64,000 bases of DNA, taken from Agrococcus sp. Marseille-P2731. Its GTDB lineage: Bacteria > Actinomycetota > Actinomycetes > Actinomycetales > Microbacteriaceae. The stretch is from positions 124,001 to 188,000 of the forward strand of contig NZ_FPEG01000002.1 of assembly GCF_900117395.1 (NCBI RefSeq), in the 5' to 3' direction. Position numbers and translations under genes: made by a program. The notes beneath the pieces were generated by a model, which was given only the letters and a program-made list of their open reading frames with translations, ran no database searches and had not been told where the DNA came from. Below, in pieces: positions 17,638 through 25,834 of the stretch (within the stretch, counting starts at the first letter, position 1; each line of letters opens with the position of its first letter).

Positions 17638-20175
17638 TCAGGCGTCTCGCCGCTGCGCAGCGAGCGCGCGCTCGACGCCGGCGAGGTGCTCGACCATGAT
17701 GCGGCGCAGCGCCGGCACCGGCTCGTTCGCGGCGAGCCAGTCGCGCGTCGCGCTCGCCAGCTCCTCGCTGGCGATGACGGCGGGGTAGAGGCCCACGAGC
17801 AGCGCGTCGGCCACCTGGTACGTGCGCGAGTCCCAGATCTGCTGGATCGCGTCGTGGTAGCGCGTCACGATCTCGGCGAGCGCGGCCGGGTCGTTGACGT
17901 GCTGCAGGCCGAGCCCGGTGTAGCGCACGATCATGTTCGAGGCGCCCGACTCGTCGGCGACCGACGCGAAGGCGGCCTCCTTCGCCTGGGGCGTCGGGAT
18001 GGTGGCCCGGGCCCGCGCCGCGAACTGGCGGCCGGTCGCGGTGTCGTCGCCCGCGAGCTCTGCGGCGATCTCGGCCTCGCCGGCGGCGCCGGTCAGCACG
18101 AGGCCGTCGAGCAGCTGCCAGCGCAGGTCGCTGTCGACCGTGAGGCCGTCGAGCGTGCGCGTGCCGTCGAGCAGCCCGCGGAGGATCTCGGCGTGCTTCG
18201 TGCTCGAGGCGAGCGCGGCGAAGGCGCCGACGAACTGGAACTGCGCGTCCGAGCCGTCGTCGGCCTTGCTCGCGAGCTTCCAGAGGCGGTCACCCACCTT
18301 CTCGATGGTCTCCGCTCGGCGCGAGGGGTGCACGTAGGTGCGCGCCGCCTGCGCGAGCTGTGCGAGGGCGAGGCGGATGGTGGTGGACTCGGTCTCCTCG
18401 TCGATGTTGTCGAGCACGAGGTCGATGTAGTCGCTCGCGGGCGTCTCCGCGTCGCGCGTCGCATCCCAGGCGGCGCCCCAGACGAGGGCACGCGCGAGCG
18501 GGTCCTCGATGGTGCGCAGGCCGGAGAGGGCCGCCGCCATCGAGCGCTCGTCGAGGCGGATCTTCGCGTAGGCGAGGTCGTCGTCGTTGATGAGCACGAG
18601 CGCGGGGCGCACGTGGCCGACGAGCTGCGGCACCTCGGTGCGCGGGCCGGCGACATCGATCTCGAGGCGCTCGGTGCGGCGCAGCGCGCCGCCCTTCTCG
18701 TCGTAGAAGCCGATCGCCAGGCGGTGGGGGCGCAGCGTCGGGTGATCGGCCGGCGCCGTCTGCTCGATCGCGAAGGCGGTGATGATGCCGTCGGGCGTCG
18801 TCTCGATCGTCGGGCGCAGCGTGTTGACGCCGGCGGTCTCGAGCCACAGCTCGCTCCACTCGCCGAGGTCGCGACCGCTCGCGGCCTCGAGCTCCGTCAG
18901 CAGGTCCTTCAGCTCGGTGTTGCCCCAGGCGTGCTTGCGGAAGTAGGCGCCGACGCCCTGCATGAAGGCCGGCAGGCCCACCCATGCCACGAGCTGCTTG
19001 AGCACCGAGCCGCCCTTGGCGTAGGTGATGCCGTCGAAGTTGACCTGCACGTCATCGAGGTCGCGGATCTCCGCGACGATCGGGTGCGTCGAGGGCAGCT
19101 GGTCCTGGCGGTAGGCCCAGGTCTTCTCCATCGCCTGGAACGTCGTCCAGGCGCCCGTCCACTCCGTCGCCTCAGCCGTCGCGAGCGTCGACGCCCACTC
19201 GGCGAAGGACTCGTTGAGCCACAGGTCGTTCCACCACTTCATGGTGACGAGGTCGCCGAACCACATGTGGGCCAGCTCGTGCAGCACCGTCACGACGCGG
19301 CGCTCGCGGATGGCATCGGTCACCTGCGCGCGGAAGACGTAGGACTCGGTGAACGTGACGCATCCGGCGTTCTCCATCGCGCCGGCGTTGAACTCCGGCA
19401 CGAAGAGCTGGTCGTACTTCGCGAAGGGGTAGGCGACGCCGAACTGCGCCTCGAAGAAGGCGAAGCCCTTGCGGGTCGTCTCGAAGATGTAGTCGGCGTC
19501 CATGTGCTCGGCGAGCGAGGCGCGGCAGAAGATGCCGAGCGGGATGGTGCGGCCGTCGCGCGAGGTGAGCTCGGAGCGCGTGACCGTGTAGGGCCCGGCG
19601 ACGAGCGCCGTGATGTAGCTCGAGATGCGCGGGGTCGGCTCGAAGGCCCAGACGCCGGTGTCGCCGTCGATGCTGGGCTCGGGGGTCGGCTGGTTCGAGA
19701 CGACCTGCCAGGCGGCGGGCGCGGTGACGGTGAAGGCGAAGGTGGCCTTGAGGTCGGGCTGCTCGAAGACCGCGAAGACGCGGCGCGAGTCGGGCACCTC
19801 GAACTGCGAGTAGAGGTAGACCTCGCCGTCGACGGGGTCGACGAAGCGGTGCAGGCCCTCGCCGGTGTTGACGTACATGGCGTCGGAGACGACGGTCAGC
19901 TCGTTCTCGGCTGCGAGGCCGTCGAGCTGGATGCGCACCCCGTCGTTCACGGCCGATGCGTCGAGCTCGACGCCGTTGAGCGTCACGGAGTGCACGGTGC
20001 GGGAGATGTGGTCGATGAACGTCGACGCGCCCTCGGTGGCGGTGAACCTGACCGTCGTGGTCGAGCGGAACACCTCGTCGCCGGTGGTGAGGTCGAGGGC
20101 GATGGCATAGCTCTCGACCTGCACGAGCGCCGCGCGCTCCTGGGCTTCGACGCGAGTGAGGTTCTCTCCGGGCAC
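17638..20175 (-). CDS. pepN: aminopeptidase N (PepN, M1 family)
   Basis: An 845-residue zinc aminopeptidase that removes N-terminal residues from peptides. It has GAMENAGCVTF for substrate binding, the zinc motif HELAH at 299-303 and the third ligand Glu in NESFAEW near 322. The length is normal for actinobacterial PepN. I start at GTG 20175 because AAGGAG lies 7 nt upstream; the longer frame would run into the divergent promoter. It is divergent from the Rv2466c-like gene, the same arrangement as pepN/Rv2466c in M. tuberculosis. Confidence 0.95.
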   Translation of the reverse strand: MPGENLTRVEAQERAALVQVESYAIALDLTTGDEVFRSTTTVRFTATEGASTFIDHISRTVHSVTLNGVELDASAVNDGVRIQLDGLAAENELTVVSDAMYVNTGEGLHRFVDPVDGEVYLYSQFEVPDSRRVFAVFEQPDLKATFAFTVTAPAAWQVVSNQPTPEPSIDGDTGVWAFEPTPRISSYITALVAGPYTVTRSELTSRDGRTIPLGIFCRASLAEHMDADYIFETTRKGFAFFEAQFGVAYPFAKYDQLFVPEFNAGAMENAGCVTFTESYVFRAQVTDAIRERRVVTVLHELAHMWFGDLVTMKWWNDLWLNESFAEWASTLATAEATEWTGAWTTFQAMEKTWAYRQDQLPSTHPIVAEIRDLDDVQVNFDGITYAKGGSVLKQLVAWVGLPAFMQGVGAYFRKHAWGNTELKDLLTELEAASGRDLGEWSELWLETAGVNTLRPTIETTPDGIITAFAIEQTAPADHPTLRPHRLAIGFYDEKGGALRRTERLEIDVAGPRTEVPQLVGHVRPALVLINDDDLAYAKIRLDERSMAAALSGLRTIEDPLARALVWGAAWDATRDAETPASDYIDLVLDNIDEETESTTIRLALAQLAQAARTYVHPSRRAETIEKVGDRLWKLASKADDGSDAQFQFVGAFAALASSTKHAEILRGLLDGTRTLDGLTVDSDLRWQLLDGLVLTGAAGEAEIAAELAGDDTATGRQFAARARATIPTPQAKEAAFASVADESGASNMIVRYTGLGLQHVNDPAALAEIVTRYHDAIQQIWDSRTYQVADALLVGLYPAVIASEELASATRDWLAANEPVPALRRIMVEHLAGVERALAAQRRDA

Positions 20176-20263
20176 GCTGGACTCCTTCGGCAGTGGTGTG
20201 CTGGTGCGTCCAGCGTAGTCCGGTCGCCCGGGCCGGTGCTCTCGCCGCGGGACCGCTGGTCGA

Positions 20264-20269
20264 TACGAT
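20264..20269 (+). promoter_or_regulatory. -10 box (TACGAT) for the Rv2466c-like gene
   Basis: TACGAT is 6 nt before ATG 20276 with no ribosome binding site between, so the gene is probably leaderless. Confidence 0.55.
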
Positions 20270-20275
20270 CGACCC

Positions 20276-20929
20276 ATGACGGATGAGGCTCAGCAGCAGG
20301 CTCCGCAGCGCGTGCGGATGTGGTTCGACCCGACGTGCCCGTGGGCATGGATGACCTCCCGGTGGCTCGGCGAGGTCGCGGAGGCGCGGGGCCTCGCGGT
20401 CGACTGGCAGGTGATGAGCCTCGCCGTGCTGAACGAGGGCCGCGACCTGCCGGAGGCGTACGCGAAGCGCATGCCGCGCTCGATGCGCCTCACGCGCCTC
20501 GTCACCGCCGCCCGCGCGGCCGGCGGCGACGCCGTCGTGAAGCCCCTGTACGACGCGCTCGGCGAGCGCATCCACCACCAGGGGCGCAAGGACGACGACG
20601 CGCTCATCGCCGAGGCGCTCGCAGAGGCCGGCGTCGACGCATCTCTCGTGCAGGAGACCGACGAGCACGACGCGAGCCTGCGCGCCTCGCACCAGGTCGC
20701 GATCGACCTCGTCGGCGATGACGTCGGCACGCCCGTGATCGCGGTCGACGACGTCGCCTTCTTCGGGCCGGTCGTGAGCCCCGCGCCCAAGGGGGCGGAT
20801 GCGCTGCGGCTGTTCGACGGCATCGTCGCGGCCGCGTCGATCGACGGCTTCTTCGAGCTCAAGCGCTCGCGCACGCGCGATCCGCAGTTCGACGTCGAGA
20901 TGTCGCCGAGCGACGGAGGATCCGCCTGA
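20276..20929 (+). CDS. Rv2466c-like DsbA-family oxidoreductase with CPWA motif
   Basis: A 217-residue thioredoxin-fold protein of the DsbA/FrnE group. Its sequence follows M. tuberculosis Rv2466c, a mycothiol-dependent nitroreductase, along the whole length: FDPTCPWAW, SRWL-EVA, VMSLAVLNE, GTPVIAVDDVAFFGPV and FFELKRSRT. The active site is CPWA (C21, A24) instead of the CPWC of Rv2466c, and C21 is the only cysteine. A one-cysteine enzyme could still form a mixed disulfide with mycothiol but could not close an internal one. The gene overlaps rpiB by one base. Confidence 0.88.
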   Translation: MTDEAQQQAPQRVRMWFDPTCPWAWMTSRWLGEVAEARGLAVDWQVMSLAVLNEGRDLPEAYAKRMPRSMRLTRLVTAARAAGGDAVVKPLYDALGERIHHQGRKDDDALIAEALAEAGVDASLVQETDEHDASLRASHQVAIDLVGDDVGTPVIAVDDVAFFGPVVSPAPKGADALRLFDGIVAAASIDGFFELKRSRTRDPQFDVEMSPSDGGSA

Positions 20930-21414
20930 TGCGCATCCACGTCGCCACCGACCACGCCGGCTTCGAGATGTCGCAGCGGCTCGTGGAGCACCTGCGGCAG
21001 CAGGGGCACGAGCCCGTGGACCACGGGCCGAGCGCCTATGACGCCGAGGACGACTACCCCTCCTTCTGCATCAACGCCGCCCGCGCCGTGGTCGCCGACC
21101 AGCGCGCAGGTGTCGAGGCGCTCGGCGTGGTCTTCGGCGGCTCCGGCAACGGCGAGCAGATGGCAGCGAACAAGGTCGAGGGAGTGCGGGCGGCGCTCGC
21201 CTGGAGCCTCGCGACCGCGCAGCTCGCCCGCGAGCACAACGACGCGAACGTCGTCGCCGTGGGCGCCCGTCAGCACGAGGAGCAGGAGATGCTCGCGATC
21301 ATCGACGCATTCCTCGGGACCCCCTTCTCGGGTGCGCGGCGGCACGCGCGCCGCATCGCGCAGCTGGGGGAGTACGAGACGACGGGCGCCATCGCCGGCC
21401 ACGAGATCCTCTGA
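20929..21414 (+). CDS. rpiB: ribose-5-phosphate isomerase B
   Basis: A 161-residue isomerase that interconverts ribose 5-phosphate and ribulose 5-phosphate in the pentose phosphate pathway. ATDHAGFEM at the N-terminus and VFGGSGNGEQMAANK are the phosphate- and sugar-binding segments. The glycine-rich loop has Ser where some enterobacterial enzymes use a catalytic Cys, as in the actinobacterial subtype. It starts in the upstream stop (TGATG) and is followed 15 nt later by the glycosylase gene. Confidence 0.95.
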   Translation: MRIHVATDHAGFEMSQRLVEHLRQQGHEPVDHGPSAYDAEDDYPSFCINAARAVVADQRAGVEALGVVFGGSGNGEQMAANKVEGVRAALAWSLATAQLAREHNDANVVAVGARQHEEQEMLAIIDAFLGTPFSGARRHARRIAQLGEYETTGAIAGHEIL

Positions 21415-21429
21415 TGCCGAGGTCCTGCG

Positions 21430-22470
21430 ATGCCTGAGGGCCACTCCGTCCACCGCATCGCGCGGCAGTTCGACGCGAACTTCGTCGGTCGCAGCGCGGC
21501 GGTCTCGAGCCCGCAGGGGCGCTTCGACGTCGGCGCCGCCGAGCTCGACGGTCGCGTGATCGTCTCGTCGCAGGCCATCGGCAAGCACCTGCTGCTGGGC
21601 TTCGCGGGCGACGACGAGGGCGCGCCCGGGCCGACGCTGCACGTGCACCTGGGCATCTATGGCGCCTGGGACTTCGCGGGTGCGATCTCGCTCGACCCGA
21701 CGATCCTCGCCTCGCGCGCCGCCGTCGGCGCTGCGCGCATGGGGCAGACGGGGATGCGCGGGGTCGCGGCTCCGGAGAGCGTCGCGGTGGGCGCGGGCAC
21801 GCGGGGCGAGAACGAGGAGTCGATCGCGTCGATCGGCGCGCCGCGGCTCGCGCGCCTGCGCGCCGGTGAGCACGAGAGCCTCGCCGAGCCGGTCGACTTC
21901 CCGCCGGAGCCGGTGGGGCAGGTGCGCGTGCGGCTCCTGACCGAGACGGCAGTGGCCGACCTGCGCGGACCGACGGTGTGCGAGGTGCTCGAGGCCGCCC
22001 AGGTGCAGGCGCTGGCGCAGAGGCTGGGCCCCGACCCCGAGGCGCCGACCGAGTCGAGGGCGAAGGCGGAGGCGCGGTTCGTCGCGCGCGCCTCGCGGTC
22101 GAACCAGCCGATCGGGCAGCTGCTGATGGATCAGTCGGTCGTTGCGGGCATCGGCAACGTCTACCGCGCCGAGCTGCTGTTCCGCGCGCGCATCGACCCG
22201 CACCGGCCCGGCAGTCGGGTGACGGAGGACGAGCTGCGCGCGCTCTGGCGCGACTGGGTGAAGCTGCTGCGGATCGGCGTCGAGACGGGCCAGATGCTGA
22301 CGATCGACGGCCTGCGCGGCGCCAAGCGCGCTGCGGCGCTCGCGAACCGCGCCGACCGCCACTGGGTCTACAAGCGCGAAGGCCTGCCGTGCCGGCGGTG
22401 CGGCACCGCCGTCGCGCTCGAGACGATGCAGGCGCGCAAGCTCTACTGGTGCCCCGGCTGCCAGCTGTAG
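21430..22470 (+). CDS. Fpg/Nei-family DNA glycosylase (Nei1-like)
   Basis: A 346-residue base-excision repair enzyme with AP-lyase activity on oxidised bases. After removal of Met, the N-terminal P2-E3 (MPEGHSVHRIAR) supplies the catalytic proline amine. The helix-two-turn-helix lies around LLMDQSVVAGIGNVYRAE, and a zinc finger of CRRC/CPGC type closes the C-terminus. MPEGH is the Nei1-like start seen in Rv2464c. The protein has about 60 extra residues, Ala/Gly/Glu-rich, at roughly 100-160 compared with compact relatives. It is the third gene of a cluster conserved with Rv2466c-Rv2465c-Rv2464c. Confidence 0.92.
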   Translation: MPEGHSVHRIARQFDANFVGRSAAVSSPQGRFDVGAAELDGRVIVSSQAIGKHLLLGFAGDDEGAPGPTLHVHLGIYGAWDFAGAISLDPTILASRAAVGAARMGQTGMRGVAAPESVAVGAGTRGENEESIASIGAPRLARLRAGEHESLAEPVDFPPEPVGQVRVRLLTETAVADLRGPTVCEVLEAAQVQALAQRLGPDPEAPTESRAKAEARFVARASRSNQPIGQLLMDQSVVAGIGNVYRAELLFRARIDPHRPGSRVTEDELRALWRDWVKLLRIGVETGQMLTIDGLRGAKRAAALANRADRHWVYKREGLPCRRCGTAVALETMQARKLYWCPGCQL

Positions 22471-22479
22471 CCCGCAGCT

Positions 22480-22541
22480 CGCCCTTCGGCAGGCTCAGGA
22501 CCCGGAGCGCGCGGCGGAGCCGCACGCGTCACGAGACCGAA
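22480..22541. repeat. composite intergenic repeat remnant
   Basis: GCCCTTCGGCAGGCTCAGGA is followed by GGAGCGCGCGGCGGAGCCGC and a CACGCGTCACGAGACC end. The second half matches the fourth unit of the array at 3911-4087. The first half is the CTTCGGCAGGCTCAGG type of dispersed actinobacterial repeat. It separates the glycosylase gene from a convergent lipoprotein gene and may act as a terminator. Confidence 0.7.
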
Positions 22542-22548
22542 GCCCGCC

Positions 22549-23220
22549 TCACCGCCACCGGTACAGCGTCGACGCATCCTGCGTGCTCTGCTCGGGGCTG
22601 ATGACCCACGAGCCCGTGGTCGCCGCATCCTCGCGCACCGCGACCATCACCTGCGCGGTCTGCGTGTCCCCGGGCGCGAACTCCCAGATGCAGCCCAGGT
22701 CGAAGGGCGCCGCAGCGATCGCCGCGGAGTTCTGGTCGGAGATCGGCCCGCCGTCGGGCTGGTAGCCGAAGGTCATGTCGTGCATCGGATGCGTCGTGAT
22801 GACGCCCACGTTGGTGATCGTCAGGTCGAGCATGACGAAGCGCTCGCCCGAGCGCGGCACGGCTGATCCGCCCGTGCCCTGGCAGCCCAGCGAGGCCTGG
22901 CTGTCGGCGGGATCGGTCGACTCGGTCGCCGTGATCTCCCAGGTCGAGCCGTGCGAGGTGTGGATGGTCGCCGCATCTCCGAACGAGAAGTCGCCGGGGT
23001 CGGTGGTCGGCACCGGCGGCTCGGTCGGGCCGTTCGTCGTCGGCGGGGGAGCGAGGTCGGTGAACACCGGGGTCGGCGTCGCGGGGATCGCCGGGTCGGC
23101 GGGCGTCGAGGCGGGCATCGCCACGCAGGCGGCGAGCGACAGCGCCACGGCGGCGACGAGCGATGCGCCCAGCGCGCTGGAACCGCGGCCGCGCGGGCGG
23201 GAGACGAGCCTGGACTGCAC
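22549..23220 (-). CDS. putative lipoprotein of unknown function
   Basis: A 223-residue secreted protein. The N-terminus has arginines, a hydrophobic stretch and a lipobox LAAC, so it is probably anchored to the outer face of the membrane. A Pro/Thr-rich linker follows, then a beta-rich domain of about 140 residues with two cysteines that could form a disulfide. The domain looks like DUF4352-type immunoglobulin-like lipoprotein domains (FVMLDLTITNVG), but I cannot be sure. The GTG start at 23220 is 6 nt after a minus-strand TAGCGT box, suggesting a leaderless mRNA. Confidence 0.75.
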   Translation of the reverse strand: MQSRLVSRPRGRGSSALGASLVAAVALSLAACVAMPASTPADPAIPATPTPVFTDLAPPPTTNGPTEPPVPTTDPGDFSFGDAATIHTSHGSTWEITATESTDPADSQASLGCQGTGGSAVPRSGERFVMLDLTITNVGVITTHPMHDMTFGYQPDGGPISDQNSAAIAAAPFDLGCIWEFAPGDTQTAQVMVAVREDAATTGSWVISPEQSTQDASTLYRWR

Positions 23221-23269
23221 ACCGGCACGCTATCGGACTGCGCTGTCGGCGAGCCGTGGCGGAGGCTGC

Positions 23270-23343
23270 TGGAGCGGGCGACGGGAATCGAACCCGCGTA
23301 ATCAGTTTGGAAGACTGAGGCTCTACCATTGAGCTACGCCCGC
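23270..23343 (-). tRNA. tRNA-Gly (anticodon TCC)
   Basis: Read on the minus strand, a complete cloverleaf is visible. The 7-bp acceptor stem is GCGGGCG/CGCCCGC, the D arm contains AGCTCAATGGTAGAGC, the anticodon loop is CTTCCAA with TCC, and the T arm contains GGTTCGATTCC. The 3' CCA is encoded at 23272-23270. Confidence 0.97.
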
Positions 23344-23402
23344 GCGCCCCGCGAGCGGGACTGCACGAATCTACCGCATCCGCGCACGTGCCGGTGTCGG
23401 GA

Positions 23403-23408
23403 TACCCT
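23403..23408 (+). promoter_or_regulatory. -10 box (TACCCT) for the beta-glucosidase gene
   Basis: TACCCT in GATACCCT is 6 nt before GTG 23415, matching the leaderless spacing seen elsewhere in the window. Confidence 0.5.
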
Positions 23409-23414
23409 CGTGGC

Positions 23415-24836
23415 GTGCAGCGAAGCATCCCTTCAGACCTCATCCTCGGCGGCGCGACCGCCGCCTTCCAGATCGAGGGCGCAGCGGCCGAGGACGGCCG
23501 TCGCCCCAGCATCTGGGACACCTTCGCCCGCGTGCCGGGTGCCGTCATCGACGGGCACACCGGCGACGTCGCGTGCGACCACTACCATCGCATGCCCGAG
23601 GACGTCGCGCTCATGCGAGCGCTGGGCCTGCAGGTCTACCGCTTCTCGACCAGCTGGGCGCGCGTCTGCCCCGACGGCGGTGCGCCGAACGCGAAGGGCC
23701 TCGACTTCTACTCGCGGCTCGTCGACGAGCTGCTCGAGGCCGACATCATGCCCTGGCTGACGCTCTACCACTGGGATCTGCCGCAGGCCCTCGAGGATGC
23801 CGGTGGCTGGCCGCACCGCGACACCGCCCACCGCTTCGTCGACTACGCGCTCGCCGTGCACGATCGGCTCGGCGATCGCGTCACCAACTGGACGACCATG
23901 AACGAGCCCTGGTGCTCGTCCTTCCTCTCGTACACCGCCGGCGCGCACGCGCCCGGGCGCCAGAGCATCTCCGACGGCCTGCAGGCCGCGCACCACCTGC
24001 TGCTCGCGCACGGCATGGCCGTCGGCGCGCTCCGCGACGCTGGCGCAGAGCGTGTCGGCATCACCTTGAACTTCCAGCCGGCCGTGCCGCTCGACGCGAG
24101 CAGCGCATCCGACCGCGAGGCCGCGCGGCGGCTCGACGACCAGTACAACCGCTTCTTCGTGCACCCGATCATGCGCGGGGAGTACCCCGAGTCGCTGCTC
24201 GCCGACGTCGGCCACCTCGGCCTCGACGAGGTCGTGCTGCCGGGCGACCTCGACATCATCGCGGCGCCGATCGACGTGTTGGGCGTGAACTACTACCACG
24301 ATGACGCCGTCTCCTACGAGGCGCCCGTGGTGCCGGTCGTCAACGACGCCCCGACCGATCGGCCGATCGCGAGCCCCTACCCGGCGGCCGAGGGCGTGTG
24401 GGCGCACCCGCGCGAGCTGCAGACGACGAACATGGGCTGGGAGATCAACCCGGCCGGCCTCACCACGCTGCTGCGCCGCCTGCACGACGAGTACACCGGT
24501 GCCGCGGGCATCGAGCTGTGGGTGACCGAGAACGGCGCTGCCTTCGACGACGAGGTCGTGCACGAGCAGGCGGATGCGGGGGCCGGCGAGGCGCGCGTGC
24601 ACGACACCGAGCGCCGCGAGTTCCTGCGCGGCCACGTGGGCGCGGTGCTCGACGCGATCGACGCCGGGGTGCCCGTCAAGGGCTTCATGTACTGGTCGCT
24701 GCTCGACAACTACGAGTGGGCCTGGGGCTACCACAAGCGCTTCGGCATCGTGCGGGTCGACTACGACACGCAGGAGCGCACGGTCAAGGACTCAGGGCTC
24801 GAGCTCTCGCGCATGATCCGCGAGCGCACGCTCTAG
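23415..24836 (+). CDS. GH1 family beta-glucosidase
   Basis: A 473-residue retaining glycosidase that hydrolyses beta-glucosides. The acid/base Glu is E164 in TMNEPW and the nucleophile is E372 in TENGA. The N-terminal FQIEGAAAEDGR and late YWSLLDNYEWAWGY are standard GH1 sugar-binding segments. No signal peptide is seen, so the enzyme should be cytoplasmic and needs an importer, which is not adjacent. GTG 23415 is chosen for the -10 box 6 nt upstream. Its stop shares a CTAG with the stop of the opposite gene. Confidence 0.95.
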   Translation: MQRSIPSDLILGGATAAFQIEGAAAEDGRRPSIWDTFARVPGAVIDGHTGDVACDHYHRMPEDVALMRALGLQVYRFSTSWARVCPDGGAPNAKGLDFYSRLVDELLEADIMPWLTLYHWDLPQALEDAGGWPHRDTAHRFVDYALAVHDRLGDRVTNWTTMNEPWCSSFLSYTAGAHAPGRQSISDGLQAAHHLLLAHGMAVGALRDAGAERVGITLNFQPAVPLDASSASDREAARRLDDQYNRFFVHPIMRGEYPESLLADVGHLGLDEVVLPGDLDIIAAPIDVLGVNYYHDDAVSYEAPVVPVVNDAPTDRPIASPYPAAEGVWAHPRELQTTNMGWEINPAGLTTLLRRLHDEYTGAAGIELWVTENGAAFDDEVVHEQADAGAGEARVHDTERREFLRGHVGAVLDAIDAGVPVKGFMYWSLLDNYEWAWGYHKRFGIVRVDYDTQERTVKDSGLELSRMIRERTL

Positions 24837-25834
24837 GCCGGGTCCCGCTCCAGCTCGAGCGCCGCCGGGTTGAGCGCGTGCACCGGCGCCTCGCCGCGCG
24901 ACACCGCGATGATGTCGTCGTTGGCGGCGCGCGTGACCGCGGCGGTGAACGCGTCCGTCCAGCACAGCGAGTGCGGCGCGAGCGTCACGTTCGGCAGCGA
25001 CAGCAGCGGGTCGTCGGGCGCGGGCGGCTCGGGGTCGAACACGTCGAGCCCCGCTGCCCGGATCGTGCCGTCGCGCAGCGCGTCGACGAGCGCCGGCTGA
25101 TCGATCAGCCCACCGCGGCCGATGTTGACGAGCACGGAGTCTGCGCCCATGAGGGCGAGCTCGCGCGCGCCGATGAGCCCGCGCGTCTCCGGGGTGAGCG
25201 CTGCGCACAGCACCACCACATCCGCCGCCCGCAGCAGCGCGTCGAGGTCCACGAGCTCGACGCCCAGCCGGCTCGCCGCCTCGCTCCTGCCGGAGCGATT
25301 GGTGCCGATCACGGTGAAGCCGACCCCCTGTGCCAGCGCTGCGAGCTCGGCCCCGACGCTCCCGAATCCGACGACGCCGAGCGTGGCGGCCTCCGTGGCC
25401 GTGCCTCGCCACGCCTCGCGCTCGCCCCAGCGGCTCTCGACCGTGAGCCGGTGCTTCTGCACGAGGTTGTGCGTCGTCGCGAGCACGAGCGTCAGCCCGG
25501 CGAGCGCGAGCGGCCGCCGCACCGCCGCCGGCGTGTTCGTCACCACGACGCCCGCCGCCGTGCAGGCGTCGAGGTCGATGGTGTCGTAGCCGGCGCCGAA
25601 GCGGGCGACGTGCCGCAGTCGCGGCGCCGAGCGCAGCACCTCGGCGTCGAAGGGGCGGTGCCCGAGCGCGTAGACCGCGTCGAGCTCGGCGAGGTCGTCA
25701 TCGTTCTCGGGGTGGGCCTCGATGATGCGCCACTCGATGCCAGCCGCCTCGAGCTCGTCGAGCCGCAGGTCGCCGTGCACGCTCGAGCCGTCCGCCTCGA
25801 TCGCGTCGTCGGTGATGCCGAGGAGGTAGCTCAC
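24833..25834 (-). CDS. NAD-dependent D-2-hydroxyacid dehydrogenase family protein
   Basis: A 333-residue oxidoreductase of the D-isomer-specific 2-hydroxyacid dehydrogenase family. It shows FGAGYDTIDLDA, the NAD motif GVVGFGSVGAELA, NIGRGGLIDQPALVDAL with the substrate-binding Arg, DVFDPEPP with the catalytic Glu, and the catalytic His in LAPHSLCW. The start GTG overlaps the stop of the upstream transporter gene (GTGA), so both are one operon. The partner transporter suggests that it oxidises or reduces an imported hydroxy acid or sugar acid. The substrate is not known. Confidence 0.88.
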   Translation of the reverse strand: MSYLLGITDDAIEADGSSVHGDLRLDELEAAGIEWRIIEAHPENDDDLAELDAVYALGHRPFDAEVLRSAPRLRHVARFGAGYDTIDLDACTAAGVVVTNTPAAVRRPLALAGLTLVLATTHNLVQKHRLTVESRWGEREAWRGTATEAATLGVVGFGSVGAELAALAQGVGFTVIGTNRSGRSEAASRLGVELVDLDALLRAADVVVLCAALTPETRGLIGARELALMGADSVLVNIGRGGLIDQPALVDALRDGTIRAAGLDVFDPEPPAPDDPLLSLPNVTLAPHSLCWTDAFTAAVTRAANDDIIAVSRGEAPVHALNPAALELERDPA

